Positions 23,262-35,034 are shown, counted from the stretch's first letter. The stretch is 40,000 nt of DNA from Theodoxus fluviatilis (GCA_034096865.1 JAWQFJ010001294.1:1-40000), one strand, 5' to 3'. Notes: generated from the sequence alone by a model not told the origin. Numbers and translations are program-made.

Positions 23262-24195
23262 TTGTGCAATAATAATAACAATAATAATAATAATAATAAT
23301 AATAATGCTGATGAGTATTTATATAAAGCGCTTTACAAAGTTTAAAAAGAACATAGCCACACAAGCAAACTGCAAACAACTATAGCAACAAAAAGGCAAG
23401 ATAAAGCTGCAAACAGACATCAATCGTGCAAATATACATGCAAAAACTGAAAAAGCAACAGAAATTAGAAAAGGTACATTTAAGCACACAAACAAATAAG
23501 GCAAAGCAACAAACAGATATCAACCATGCAAGCAAGCAAGCAAACAACTATAGCAACTAAAAAGCCAAAAACAGATTCATGCAAGCATAGAAACATACAA
23601 CCATAGCAACATATAGAAAAAGAACACGAAAAGATGCAAGCAAGTAAACAGATTAAAGTAATACATACCGACAAGCAAGACTAGACAGGAGGCACACACC
23701 TGATTAAAAAAATACCACAAGTGTGAAAATTACTGATGCAGAGGTTTTTCAAAGTGTTGTGTGAAAAAGAGGGTTTTGAGGTTAGATTTAAAGGAATCGA
23801 GATCTTCGCAATGTCGGACTGAGCGGGGGAGAGAGTTCCATGCGACGGCAGCAGAGTGAGAAAAAGCTTTTTCGCCGTGCTGATCGCGAGTGTAAGGTTT
23901 GCTATAAAAAAAATCTAGTATCACTATCAGAGGATGAGCGGAGTGTTCTTGCGGGGGTGTATATAGTTCGAATGGTTGTGAGAGGTATAGAGGAGCAGAG
24001 CCGGTGATGATTCTGAAACAGATCGAGGCAGCAGCACTTGTATTGGATCCTCAGGTCTACAGGGAGCCAATGTAAGTTCTTCAACAGGGGGGTACAAGAC
24101 TGGGTTCGTGGGGCTTTGCAGACAAGACGGGCGGCAGAATTTTGAACACGTTGAAGCGGAAGAGTTGTAGATTTGGGACTATGAAGTATACCGAA
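23262..24195 (-). pseudogene. LINE 3' fragment (RT C-terminus and tail)
   Basis: The minus strand encodes the C-terminus of a non-LTR retrotransposon ORF2. It has LQRVQNSAARLV near 24150, then LKNLHWLPVDLRIQYK, then after a frame change DTRFFYSKP...FSHSAAVAWNSLP and SFKSNLKTLF. The 3' region (23340-23730) is made of degenerate GCAAGCAAAC-type repeats. The element ends in GCGCTTTATATAAAT and an (ATT)n tail, read on the minus strand at 23330-23262. The reverse transcriptase core is absent, so it is a 5'-truncated dead copy. Its closing phrase resembles that of the LINE at 30591-31831. Confidence 0.85.
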
Positions 24196-24621
24196 TTTCA
24201 GAGCGTGGATGCAACTTTATCCCACCCACCCCCACCCCCCCAAGAAAATCTAAGATAATTATGCTTGATACGTTGTGCCCAAAGGGCATCCGGAGTTAAA
24301 ACAAGTACTTGCAGTACGATCGAGGTGTCATGATCATTTTCTTGGATGAACGTTCTTGCAGACATAGTTGTGTCTGCGCTTGCGTGCTGCGAATTACTCT
24401 CTATCTGTCTGCCCATTCTTGAGTGATGTTTCATGTGTGTATGGACTCGACAGAGGAAAACATAAATGTGTCTGCGATGTAAGCAGTTGAAACAATTTAA
24501 CGATTTGTGGTCAATGTTGATCTTGGTGTTGTTGGTGGTGGTGATATTAAGTGATGTTAAAATATAGGATGGCAACATTTGATACAAAGGAGGAGCTCTC
24601 CCCCTCATTCGTCATTCTCGT

Positions 24622-24632
24622 CGTCGTCGTCG

Positions 24633-24702
<70 letters not shown>

Positions 24703-25356
24703 TATTCCTCCTCCTCCTCCTCCTCCTCCTCCTCCTCCTCCTCCTCCTCCTCCTCCTCCTCCTCCTCCTCCTCCTCCTCCTCCTCCATCGATCCTCCTCC
24801 ATCGATCCTCCTCCTCCTTCTCCTCCATCGATCCTCCTCCTCCTTCTCCTCCTCCATCGATCCTCCTCCATCGATCCTCCTCCTCCTCCATCGATCCTCC
24901 TCCTCCTCCATCGATCCTCCTCCTCTTCCATCGATCCTCCTCCATCGATCCTCCTCCATCGATCCTCCTCCTCCTTCTCCTCCATCGATCTTTCTCCTCC
25001 TCCTCCTCCTCCTCCTCCTCCATCGATCCTCCTCCTCCTCCATCGATCCTCCTCCTCTTCCATCGATCCTCCTCCATCGATCCTCCTCCATCGATCCTCC
25101 TCCTCCTTCTCCTCCATCGATCTTTCTCCTCCTCCTCCTCCTCCTCCATCGATCCTCCTCCTCCTCCATCGATCCTCCTCCTCTTCCATCGATCCTCCTC
25201 CATCGATCCTCCTCCATCGATCCTCCTCCATCGATCCTTCTCCTCCTCCTCCTCCTCCTCCATCGATCCTCCTCTCCTCCATCGATCCTCCTCTCCTCCA
25301 TCGATCCTCCTCCTCCTCCTCCTCCATCGATCCTCCCTAGCTCCTCCATCGATCCT
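24622..25356. repeat. (TCA)n, (TCC)n and (TCC)n-ATCGAT array
   Basis: A GTC/TCA run (24622-24702) is followed by a TCC run (24703-24785), then about 570 bases in which TCC blocks of 2-9 units are separated by about 28 ATCGAT hexamers. A higher-order repeat of about 132 then 126 bases is marked by CTCTTCCATCGAT and ATCTTTCTCC. Nearly all spacings are multiples of three, which leaves five reading frames open for 230-335 codons. I treat these frames as artefacts. Confidence 0.95.
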
Positions 25357-25563
25357 CCTTCCCTCCCCCCTCCCCCCTCCCCCTTTCCTCTTCCTCCGGC
25401 CCTCATCTCTTTTCCCTTACCCCTCCTCCCTCACCTCTCCTCCCTCTACATCTCACCAGTATCCCTTAATGTCTCACTGTCTTGTTCCGAACTTGTATAT
25501 TAATCTTTTACCGGTTGTAATAGAGGAAATAAAAAAGGGGGGGGGGGTAAGGTATTAAACGGA

Positions 25564-25830
25564 AAAATAGCGAGAGTTTGGTTTAGTAAAACCGGCTAGC
25601 TGGCTGTTAGATCAACGGAATTTCTTTTTGTCTCTCACAAAAACCGGAGATGGTCCATACCTAATTTAGTCAGACGCATAATCTGGGAATATGTGCAGGG
25701 GAAAATAGCGAGAGTTTAAGGAAAGCCGGCTGGCTCTTAGATTAGGGGATTTTTTTTTTCTCTGTCACAAAACCCGATTAAACCAACGTAATTTAATCAT
25801 ACGCGTAATCTGGGTACATGCACTCAATGG
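25564..25830. repeat. Diverged tandem duplication of about 138 bp
   Basis: AAAATAGCGAGAGTTT starts each copy (25564 and 25702). Each then has CCGGCT-GCTG, a T-rich block, CACAAAA and TCTGGG near its end. No function is evident. The remaining DNA to 26530 shows no gene or recognised element. Confidence 0.75.
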
Positions 25831-26535
25831 GGCAGAGCCTGCTGCACACGGCAGCGAGATTCGCGATGTAGATAGACCTCGATCTTGCCAAGAATGAGGA
25901 GGTCATGGGAGCTGGTATTTGACCTGCGGCAATCCCAAGGCCTTCCAGGTGTAACTGTAAGAACAAACCAGATCTCTGAGACTGAGAGCAAAGGGCGATC
26001 GAGTGGGTGGGGGCGAGTGGGTGAGGGTGGGGGCGGCGGGTGTTAAACGCGGGGGAGTTATATGATACAGGGAAGGAAAGAGAACAAAACTGCTTTATAA
26101 TGAAGCTGCAGCTCCAACTCCAAGATTCTGGGTCAGGTCATAAATCTATGCGTACGTCATGCAGCGTCCTGTTTTCATGGTTAAAGCGCTCTGTATAGGT
26201 GCTACACCGGGTGAATTGTCACCTCGCCTTGGAGGCGGCCGGGTTGCAGGGTGGGAGGCAAGACATTACGGTCGACTTGGAGCTGTAAAGCCTTTTAAAG
26301 ACACCCGCCGTTGCTATACACAAGCGGTTAAATCGTCAGCTCTGCGCGGCTAGTTCAATGATTAGTGAACCGCTTCTCTATGACCAGCATCAGCCAGAGT
26401 GAGGCAAGGATAGCTGGGAGGCAGGCGGGGGCGTGTTGAAAGCTAGCCGGCTGGGTGGGTAGATGGGCGTAATTCTGGAATGCCGTAGGATGAGCCGCTA
26501 AAGGGTGCGGAGTACTGGAGGAGTATACCGAGTAA

Positions 26536-26676
<141 letters not shown>

Positions 26677-26799
26677 ATTGACAGAGAGACAGTATGACAG
26701 ACATACATTGACAGCTAGACAGACAGGCCGGCAGGCAGGCAGGCATTGCAGGCAGGCAGACGTGGACAGACAGACAGACAGACATGCCCCGACAGCACG

Positions 26800-27110
26800 C
26801 CAGGGCTGGCCCAGGACTGGCAAATCCCTGGATACCAGCCCAGGCCAGCCCTGGCATCCAGCCCTGGCCCAGCCTAGAAATGGAATCTGGGCCAGCCCTG
26901 GCATCCAGCCCTGGCATCCAGCCCTGGCATCCAGCCCTGGCCAGCCCTGGCATCCAGCCCTGGCCCAGCCTAGAAATGGAATCTGGGCCAGCCCTGGCCC
27001 AGCCCTGGCATCCAGCCCTGGCCCAGCCTAGAAATGGAATCTGGGCCAGACCTGGCCCAGCCCTGGCATCCAGCCCTGGCCAGCCCTGGCATCCAGCTGT
27101 TGGGACCTGG
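26800..27110. repeat. AGCCCTGGC minisatellite
   Basis: Units of CATCCAGCCCTGG and CCAGCCCTGGC are interspersed with three copies of CCTAGAAATGGAATCTGGGC (starting 26873, 26969 and 27027). Both strands stay open by chance; it is not coding. Confidence 0.9.
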
Positions 27111-27278
27111 GATCCAGGGGTGATCCAGGCCTGGTATTATTGCCTTAATTAGGACCTGCATGGGTTCCAGGGGTGGTCCGGTCCAAGCCCGATAAACTGT
27201 CTTGAATCCTTCACTTGAATAACTCGAGCATTTTCTTGAAAAGGAGAAGAATTCTCCAGCAGCCATACCCGGCCAGAT

Positions 27279-27284
<6 letters not shown>

Positions 27285-27347
<63 letters not shown>
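27285..27347. repeat. (AG)n microsatellite
   Basis: This pure AG run of about 31 units is followed by an ACAC-rich tract to 27417. Confidence 0.95.
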
Positions 27348-27349
<2 letters not shown>

Positions 27350-27493
27350 AACACACAAATACACATCCACATAAACACACACACACATGCACACAGAGCG
27401 CGCACAGCACACACAAACAGAATGAGAGAAGGCAAAAATTGTATAGATTGAATTTAGATTCCAGAAATATCTTACTAAGTGTAAATAACCTTA

Positions 27494-27971
27494 TGTTGCA
27501 CTCTTCTCTGCAATATCTTGATGTACGGGGGTTCTCCTGGCTTGCGCTAGGAAGTTGAAGTGACAGACTCCGGTGATCGTTTCCAATGAACTTTATTCAC
27601 GCACTGACCTCTACAGTGGTGAAAATCAGCAACAGCAATTCGTATAGCGCTCACACAGCTTCACTCTGCTTACAGTTACTGCAGATGCTGCGCTACCGCA
27701 CACAGCAGAAACTCGTATTCATGCACTGGTCGATACACAGCGGTGACATTAAACAATATCGTCGTAGCAACTTTGATCACTCTACGCGCAGTGCCACAGA
27801 GGACTCACTCCTTACAAAAGAGGACTTGTTTATCCTCTAGTTAAAGCTATCACCTTAACTCTGTCATATCTTTTCTCTCGTGTGTCTCGTCGCGCCCCTT
27901 TTATATCTTTACACATCTTTACAGCCTGATTGCGCTACCATCTTCAGGTTCGTTCTGGAACCTTCACAACA
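27494..27971 (-). repeat. Left (3') LTR of the degenerate Gypsy element
   Basis: This 478-base LTR is, on the minus strand, TGTTGTGAAGG... to ...GTGCAACA. It shares long blocks with the right copy, for example TCGATACACAGCGGTGACAT and GATTGCGCTACCATCTTCAG. It lacks about 150 bases present in the right LTR (about 32020-32170) and has an extra segment of about 130 bases between two TTCA(C/T)GCACT copies. Confidence 0.85.
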
Positions 27972-28133
27972 TAGCTCCTCCCCTAAAGACCGAAACGACC
28001 TCGTCGGTCTCACCCCATCTATAACTTTGCAATTAAATTTACAAAACATCATGAACTAACACCCCAAAAGATATGCAGCTAACAACAACATTAACATCAA
28101 CAACAACAACAACAAAATACCGGAAAATTTAAT

Positions 28134-30446
28134 TCACAGTCCAGGTAGCCCATGGATTGGAGAGTAAGTAGCATAGATGCGAGACCTGACACACGGGCGT
28201 AAGCTTCCTGCCCAGTCCATGGGGTCAATGTCTGCAAGACCACTGTCCACACTGTCACTGAAAGGTACAGTACTCCTCACAGGAAACGAGATGGGAGCAT
28301 CACACGCCGCCCTCGCCGCGTGTATGGCTCCATAATCGCTCTTGTTCTGATACAGTGTCTCTCTAGGCTCGTATTCGGTCGGGTCAGGGCAGCGTCGGGG
28401 CAACTGCCACCAGTCCGGCGGTAGATCTCCCTGGTACCTCCAGAGACGGGCACGGTTCACGTAACGTCCTGCCTGTGGCCGGGCCAGCTTGGCGGTGCAT
28501 CCCTTCTCAGCCCATGGGTTGGAGAACCATGGTGCAGTGCCCTCAGGAGAGGTCTGGTGATCGGCCTTGCGGTCGTAACCAGACTTCTTTGGGTCCGCGC
28601 TCCACTGCAGGCGGACTTTCGCATTGCCTGCAGCATACCCTGGAGCGGTTCCACACACTGGGGCACGTCACGGGGGGTATCCACCAATGGCCTGGTAACC
28701 ACTACAGAACTGTCAGTCTTGCTAGGGCCACTACGGCGACTGAGGGGTCTTCTCTGTGAGACACATTTGGCACTACGCGACAAAAGTTGCGAACGGACTT
28801 GTGCCGACCGACCCAAAAGTATTGCTCACAGACGCGTCGGTACGTCTTCTGCCTTCCGAGGTGGCCAGCTGCTGGGTCGTCATGTAGCTGTCTCAGCGCT
28901 TCCTCCTGCATGGCTCTCGGCAGAACAGGGAGAAGGTGGCAGGTTTCTACCTTCTTGTGCATCCACTTTCTGTACAGCGCTCCTTCCGTCAGCTGCAGGG
29001 CATCCGCCTTGGTGACAGGACTGGTTAGGGCGACCTTCTTCCAGGGTGGGTGAACAGGCCTGTCCTCCATCCAGCGGATGATGGGTTGCATGTCAGGGTC
29101 CTGTCTCTTTGCGGCTGCCAGAGGCGTCTCTTGAGCAGTGATCCTCCTCAACGCTCCCGAGGGCCGCAGTGAAGCATTCCCTTCACCCACAAGACCCTTT
29201 AACTGCACGTGGTGCCCATCAATCAGCGGGAGCTACCACTCCCAGTCTATCACGCAGCAATGCTCCTGCAGAAAATCTGTCCCCAGGATGACGTCATCTT
29301 CTATGTCGGCGACCACGAAGGAGTGAGGAACAACAAGTTCACTGGCCTTCACCTTCACTGTCACGACGCCGTGCACAGGGATCGGTCTGTGCATGATGTC
29401 AGTGAGCACCATCGCCGATTCCTCTATTGTCTTGAAGGGGCACAGACCAGTCCTCAACACAGAATGGTCGCTCCTGAGTCGATCAGTGCCTGATGACGGT
29501 TGCCGTCGATGTGAACCTCGATCGACGGTCCTCCTTGGTCTACACGGACACACTTCAGCCGATGACTGATGAGATGTGGGGCGGTGGAGGCGGGGAACAC
29601 CAGACTTTGCCCTCTAAGCCCGGCGCATCCTAGTTTTCCTGAGCTGTGGTCGTCTTCTTCTTTCCCTGTGGACAGCGGCGAGCGATGTGGCCTGTCTTGT
29701 CACAACTGTAACATCTAATTTGCCCTTGCTGTCCATCCTAACGAGAGGAACGGTTTTGCATCTTCTCCAGCAACTCCATCATTAGCTGTATTAACTTGGC
29801 AAGCAGGGCTAAGCTGTAGATCTGTGATTTCTTCTGGCTGACGATGGCTCTGATTCTCTCATGCTGGGTTGCTTGCTCACGCTGGAAGATGGCTTCGATG
29901 CGAAGAGCGGTGTTCACTGTCTCCCTCATACTGCTTGGGGCCAATATCTGCACCTGACGTTTTACTTTGTCGTCGACGAGGGCATCTAGAAACCTCTCGA
30001 GCCAGGTCGTCAATTTCTTCCCTGTTGAAGGTGGGGAAACTCTGTATCATGAGTTGCATGATGTCAGCTGCCAGTTGAGGGAGAGACTGGCCCTCCTCGC
30101 GCTTTTTGGTGTAGATCAGTGCCCGTGCCTGGTCTGAGTTCCAGATGACTTGAAATCTGTCACGGAGAGCCTGTGCAAGGGCGTTGTAGTCATTTCTATC
30201 TTTGGGTGGAAAGGTTTCAAAGACTGTCAGTGCTGGTCCGGTCAGGCTGAGAATGAGAAAGTTGGCTTTCTCCTCCTCATCCCAGCCATTCATCTGTACT
30301 ACCACCTTGAACTGGATGTGGTACGCTTCCCACCATGCCTTGCCGTTGTACAGTTGTGGCTGTATCACTGTCGCAATGTCCGCAGTCGGTGAATCCATCG
30401 CATCGGCACAATCAGCAGATTGAAAAACGCGTTTCTCACCATCCAT
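28134..30446 (-). pseudogene. Gypsy gag-protease-integrase remnant, frameshifted
   Basis: Gag begins near 30446 and has PQLYNGKAWWEAYHIQFK and ANFLILSLTGPALTVFE, typical of Ty3/Gypsy capsids. The frame breaks near 30000 and resumes in another frame. A CCHC zinc knuckle, CYSCDKTGHIARRC, lies at 29713-29672. The retropepsin active site is LIDSGAT (Asp-Ser-Gly codons at 29480-29472). After a further break comes the flap/C-terminal signature DVILGTDFL. It runs directly into an integrase H2C2 finger, LHDDPAAGHLGRQKTYRR, at about 28890; the Cys pair that follows is disrupted by a frame change. Past that are decayed C-terminal sequences. No reverse transcriptase YxDD motif exists in this strand segment. 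It cannot make functional enzymes. Confidence 0.85.
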
Positions 30447-30475
30447 ACTTCGACTGTTCCCCGTCTGGGAACCAA

Positions 30476-32224
30476 TGTGGCACTCTTCTCTTGCAAAATT
30501 CTGTTGTACGGAGGTTCTCCTAGCTTGCACCGGGATGTCGAAGTTCACAAACACTGGTGGTCGTTTTCGATAAACTGTATTCACGCACTTTCGTTTGGAG
30601 TTCACGGTATTGTCCTGGACTGGTTTGCATCCTACATTCGTGATCGGTCACAGTCCGTCATTGTTGATGGCGTTTTGTCAGCCCCATCTCCATTGATTTT
30701 TGGTGTCCCGCAAGGCTCGGTCTTAGGACCAGTTTTATTCACTATGTACTCGCAACCCTTTCAGATGTGATAGCTAAGCATGAGTGTGATTTTCAGAAAT
30801 ATGCAGACGACACAGAGTTGTCGAAGAGCTCAGCAGTTGAGGAATTTCCTTATGTACAATCAAATATCAAGACATGCGCTGATGATGTACTCGCATGGAT
30901 GAACAGCAACAAACTCAAGCTCAATACAGATAAAACTGAAGTTATGCCTGTTGGGGCACGGTCAAGTCTCGGGCTTATCGAGAGTGATTCCACTGTCATT
31001 GGGGGTAGCTCTATTCCATTCCAGAGCTCGGTTAGGTACCTCGGTGTTCAGATTGACCAGACATTGTCGATGCGTAAACAGATCAGCAGTCCTTGCAGTG
31101 CCTGTTTTCTTGAACTACGCCTCATTGCATCCATTCGCCAATATCTTTCTGACACTGCGTGTGTTAGACTGGTCACTGCCAGGGTCACTTCAAGGCTGGA
31201 TTATTGTAATTCAGTTTTGGCGGGTCTTCCTGCAGAACTATTGAACCGTCTGCAGCGCGTTCAAAACAGCGCAGTACGTCTCGTGCTGAGGAAGGGAAAA
31301 CTCGATCATGTGACACCCATGCTTAGGCATCTACACTGGCTTCCCATGAAATTCCGCTTACCAGTACAAAATTGCTGTTTTGGCCTACCGTCATTTTGAT
31401 GGTACTCTTCCTGTGTATCTTTCGGCATCCCTTCACACATATCAACCATCCCGTTCTCTCCGTTCAGCAAATGAAAAGCTTCTCAAAATTCCTAAACGTA
31501 GTACAAAATCTTTTGGTGAGCGTAGTTTTAGTTTCAATGCCCCCTCTGTCTGGAACTCGCTGCCGGCTGGCCTGTGTGATGCACCCACTTTACCTATTGT
31601 TAAGTCACATCTGAAGACTCACATGTTTCGACTGGCTTTTGTTTGATTGTAGGTTTTTCTTCTCATGATCAAGTATGTTGTTGTATCCATTCTCAGGTCT
31701 GTAAGTTGTATTATGTTTTGTATTATGTTGGTAAGCTTGATGATGAATGTCTGCGTGTGAATGTGGTTATGTCAGCGCATTGAGTTGTATAGAAGTGCGC
31801 TATACAAATGCTATTCATTATTATTATTATTACTTGTCGATACACAGCGGTGACATTAAACAATATCGTCGTAGCAATTTTGATCACTCTACGCGCAGTG
31901 CCACAGAGGACTCACTCCTTACAAAAGAGGACTCGTTTATCCTCTAGTTAAAGCTCTCACCTTAACTCTGTCATATCTTTTCTCTCGTGTGACTCGTCAC
32001 GCCCCTTTTATATCTTTACAGAAACACCAAAAACTTCTACTACAGCGTACGATCTGCTCCACTGCCGCAAAGCTTCACGAATGACGTCACATGACACAGT
32101 CAAGACAAATTTAGCCCGACTCAACCACGTGACCAGGTAACCGAATTAGCGGAGAGGCTGATATAAACACAGAACAGCCTGATTGCGCTACCATCTTCAG
32201 GTTCGTTCTGGAACCTTCACAACA
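30476..32224 (-). repeat. Right (5') LTR of the degenerate Gypsy element, split by a LINE
   Basis: The LTR occupies 30476-30590 and 31832-32224 and is interrupted by the plus-strand LINE at 30591-31831. Its inner edge, TGTGGCACTCTTCTC, matches the left LTR's TGTTGCACTCTTCTC. Its outer edge, GAACCTTCACAACA, matches exactly. Confidence 0.85.
30591..31831 (+). pseudogene. 5'-truncated LINE inserted in the LTR
   Basis: It encodes the second half of a non-LTR reverse transcriptase. LDWFASYIRDRSQSV is followed by FGVPQGSVLGPVLF, and after a frame change by the catalytic YADDTEL, then WMNSNKLKLNTDKTEV and VRYLGVQID. C-terminal blocks LQRVQNSAVRLVLRKGK and LRHLHWLPM follow. After a second frame change come WNSLPAGLCDAPTL and SHLKTHMFR, ending at the stop near 31646. 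The 3' end is GCGCTATACAAATG followed by (ATT)n. ACTT flanks both ends (30587-30590 and 31832-31835), a possible short target duplication. The endonuclease and the first part of the reverse transcriptase are missing, and two frameshifts make it inactive. Confidence 0.9.
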
Positions 32225-34410
32225 CTCGCATTCGGCGTAATGTAACTTGTATGATCGGGTCGATGATGACAAGAAAATGGCATTAAAGCACAAAACAAAG
32301 TTTCATGACAACTAAAATCACCGATTATATCAATAACTGACCATTTCTACACTTACAGCTAGTGCTCAAACCCTACAAAGCAAACAAAACACACTGCGGG
32401 GAGTGTCCCAGATGCTGATTTTCTTTTCCCAAACGCACGTATATAGGACCCTGACTTTGGGAGCTTTCGGCATTTGCGGACGTGACGTCAGCAGTCGCGA
32501 GGTTCTGTGGATAACGCTGGTAGCCATTTTTCTTGTTTGATTCAAATGGAAAACGATGAAGTTTAGGAATACTGAGGCCTAGTCAAAGAAACTCTTGCAA
32601 GAAAACAGTATCAATTTATCAATACTATTTGTTTGTCAAATGAATAGTTGTTACGAAACGCATATTTCCCCTTTGGTGTTGGTTGCTGTTGTTTTATGCA
32701 GTGGGATGGGTATCGTCTGCCAGACCATTGTGTAGCCTAGATATTTCTGCCAGACCAATATTAATTGCAGGAAGTGTGCTATGTGTGTGGAAACTTAGAA
32801 GGGAAACCCGATAGTGAACCTTGTTTTCCTTCCTACAGTGAGATTGACTTAATAGAACGTTTAATCTGAGATCGAGCACATCTCGGTTTGTGTTTAACCA
32901 TTAACCAATCCCCAGTGAACTTTTCAGAGGGCGGACAAATGAGGTGGCTCGATTAACTGATCAATGAGAAATGACTGGCTAGACGTACAAGTGATTGGTC
33001 AGTTGGAGGAAAACGCGACTCAAGACCATCTCTATTGATGTGATTGGACGAAAACAGCGAGAAAGTTTTGGCTGTCATATTTAACCCGTGTTGCATAGAG
33101 ATGCGGGCGCGCCCGTTCAAGTTTTTCACAGGAACAGACTATGATAGTATGATCGCCTGCGGAGCGAGCTATGAAAAGGATGAAGTTTCGGCTACAGAAA
33201 GTTCCAGAGCAATACCCGGCCGTTTTCCACGTGTAACGCCGCATCGCCAGCATGCTGAATGGAATTCTGCACTCGCTCTCACCTGGAGGAAAACCTCAGC
33301 CACAGGTTTACAAGATTCTCCTTTGCAAGTTTTTCCCCCTACAGAGAATGCGCCACCGTCGCCCTGCCCTCGGCAAATGACTTCAGAAGTTCTCCAGTGT
33401 TCGAGAAAAGCCCTGCTATAGAGCGGAGACTGCCTCCGTCATTGCGCCGACATTCCCATATGCTCACGGCCGTTCCGCCGCCTGTCACGACAGACATTGC
33501 GGTGTCGTCTGCTAATAATCTACACTGAAGGCCGAGCTACAAGTCTTCATCTATGTTCATCCCCTGAGCTCTCTCCACCACAGCCAGCCCAAGTTCAAGT
33601 CTCAGGACCCCTCTTCATCTACTGGGAAAAGAATACCTCCTGCCCGCTCCCATGCAGGGCATCTCATTTTCATCGGTTGTGAAAGTGAATTCCTCAATGG
33701 ATATCCAAAACCCCCTCTCCCTCCAGTTTGTGCTCCGCTCTCGTGCCCGCGCGGGCACCCTCGCCTCTGATTGGCTGAAAACGTCGAAGCTCAGTTAAGT
33801 ATCATATTGGTCTGGCAGACACCGTAGTTTGGTTATATTTTTGGGGAATGATTTATTTTGCTTATCATGCTTAGATTTAATTCATTGTTTATTGTATCAG
33901 CAATTTCTCACTTAAGCATTTGACTTACCCATGATTAAAGAACTTTGAATTTTGATTTCTGTATTCCCATCTCTCATTTACAGACGTATTTCATCCTTGT
34001 TTGAATGAGAATGGAAGGTTCCAAGTAGGTAGGTGCAGTTTACCCCTAGACAGAAAACGATCCAAAACCTGAAGATTAATCTTATACCTGCTTGTGACAA
34101 TAGTTTGCTGAAATCGCTCATTACTTTTTTTTATCGACCGCAGATTCCAATGTCAATCTTGTAAATTCAGTATCAGAGTTATCTCCCCTGCGACTTGCCG
34201 TAATGTTTACAGAACGGAATGAGCAGAAAACAGCTGAGCCGAAAAAGTCTTCAACTTTGCATCGCATTGCCTCTAGAGTTTTGACACTGAGTGTGAGATC
34301 GTGTAAGAGACCTGCATTTCGCTAAAATCATTTCTTTGGAGAAAAGCAGTGCATGCAATCACTGAATCAGTTTGTTTTCGTTACTAGATCTATCGAGGTG
34401 TCCACCACAT
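32225..34410. other. Unassigned region with GC-rich core
   Basis: I see no convincing gene. Between about 33030 and 33700 the DNA is richer in GC and CpG than its surroundings and has open frames of 89-125 codons in two plus-strand frames, without recognisable domains. CCAAT-box-like ATTGG or CCAAT motifs occur at about 32903, 32994, 33040 and 33767. It could be a promoter/first-exon region, but no TATA box, splice-supported frame or homology settles this. Confidence 0.4.
32746..33819. repeat. Perfect 16-bp inverted repeats 1.07 kb apart
   Basis: TCTGCCAGACCAATAT at 32746-32761 is matched by its exact reverse complement ATATTGGTCTGGCAGA at 33804-33819. A third, partial copy, TCTGCCAGACCA, lies at about 32716. 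Flanking bases give no clear target duplication. Confidence 0.7.
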
Positions 34411-34467
34411 CAAAGATTATAGGTTACACAAAGATAGTTCATTCGCTCATTGTTGTGAGGATCGAGA

Positions 34468-34472
34468 CACGT
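34468..34472. repeat. Target-site duplication CACGT (left)
   Basis: CACGT directly precedes the left LTR. The same five bases directly follow the right LTR at 38877-38881. Five bases is the usual duplication length for Ty3/Gypsy integrases. Confidence 0.9.
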
Positions 34473-35034
34473 TGTTACGGACAGGCTAACTGGGCCTCGG
34501 GTTTGCCTAGCCCGCACAAATGAAAATAAACAAGAAACACAAAACGCCAGCACAGAGTTCCAACAAGGTGTATTCAAACGCAAACAAACTCCACTGCCCG
34601 TCCCACACCAGGGCTCACAGGTGCTGACGTGCGGCCCCTGCCGGCACTCAGACTTCATACACTCAAGCTTCAGCGGCCCCCCGCCGACAGTCTTCAGACA
34701 GGCCCCCGCCCGGAAAGCTCCACTTCTCCGCTATCCAAAGAACCCTGAAAAAAACCACATACTCACTCATCCGTTCCTTCACAATCAATCATCATACATC
34801 CGCGGTATTTACAATATAGAAGGATACAGATAAAATAAGCACTCACCCGTCACCCTGGGGTTCATTCGCTCGAGTGTCGTATCCAGCTTTCACTCGGCAA
34901 ATATACAATCAATCAGATCATTCGCTCACCCGTGAACACTCCTCAGTCACTACGTCACCCACTCATGCTAAAAATAATCCCAGTCAAAACCTAACCACGT
35001 GCACACCACCATTCGCCACATTCGATTCGTAACA
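34473..35034 (-). repeat. Left (3') LTR, 562 bp
   Basis: On the plus strand it begins TGTTACGGACAGG and ends GATTCGTAACA; the terminal TGTTACG/CGTAACA is a 7-bp inverted repeat. It differs from the right LTR by C at 34755 versus T at 38597. Confidence 0.95.

Larger units (their letters stand above)
27494..32224 (-). mobile_element. Degenerate Gypsy/Ty3-type LTR retrotransposon with nested LINE
   Basis: Two diverged LTRs flank a minus-strand internal region of 2.5 kb carrying gag, protease and integrase-finger remnants in that order. A full Gypsy internal region is usually 4-6 kb, and here reverse transcriptase, RNase H and the integrase catalytic core are missing. On the minus strand a PBS-like TTGGTTCCCAGACGGGG lies directly after the 5' (right) LTR, and a purine tract GGGGAGGAG directly before the 3' (left) LTR. 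Outer flanks CCTTA and CTCGC do not match, so no target duplication survives. It is an old, dead element. Confidence 0.85.

Noticed and set aside
24547..25558. Open frames of 234-335 codons on both strands rich in Ser-Ile-Asp-Pro or Glu-Arg-Trp-Gly
   Set aside because: They are created by the (TCC)n-ATCGAT array, whose spacing avoids stops in nearly every frame. No start context, domain or splice signals support a protein.
26678..27152. Pro/Ala/Gln-Pro-Trp-His repeat proteins on both strands
   Set aside because: They reflect the AGCCCTGGC minisatellite; composition and open opposite strand indicate chance.
27489..32229. Target-site duplication for the old Gypsy element
   Set aside because: The flanks CCTTA and CTCGC differ.
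33044..33528. Overlapping frames of 125 and 89 codons as a gene
   Set aside because: There is no recognisable domain, and two frames compete over GC-rich DNA, where long frames are expected by chance. Kept only as part of a regulatory-region finding.
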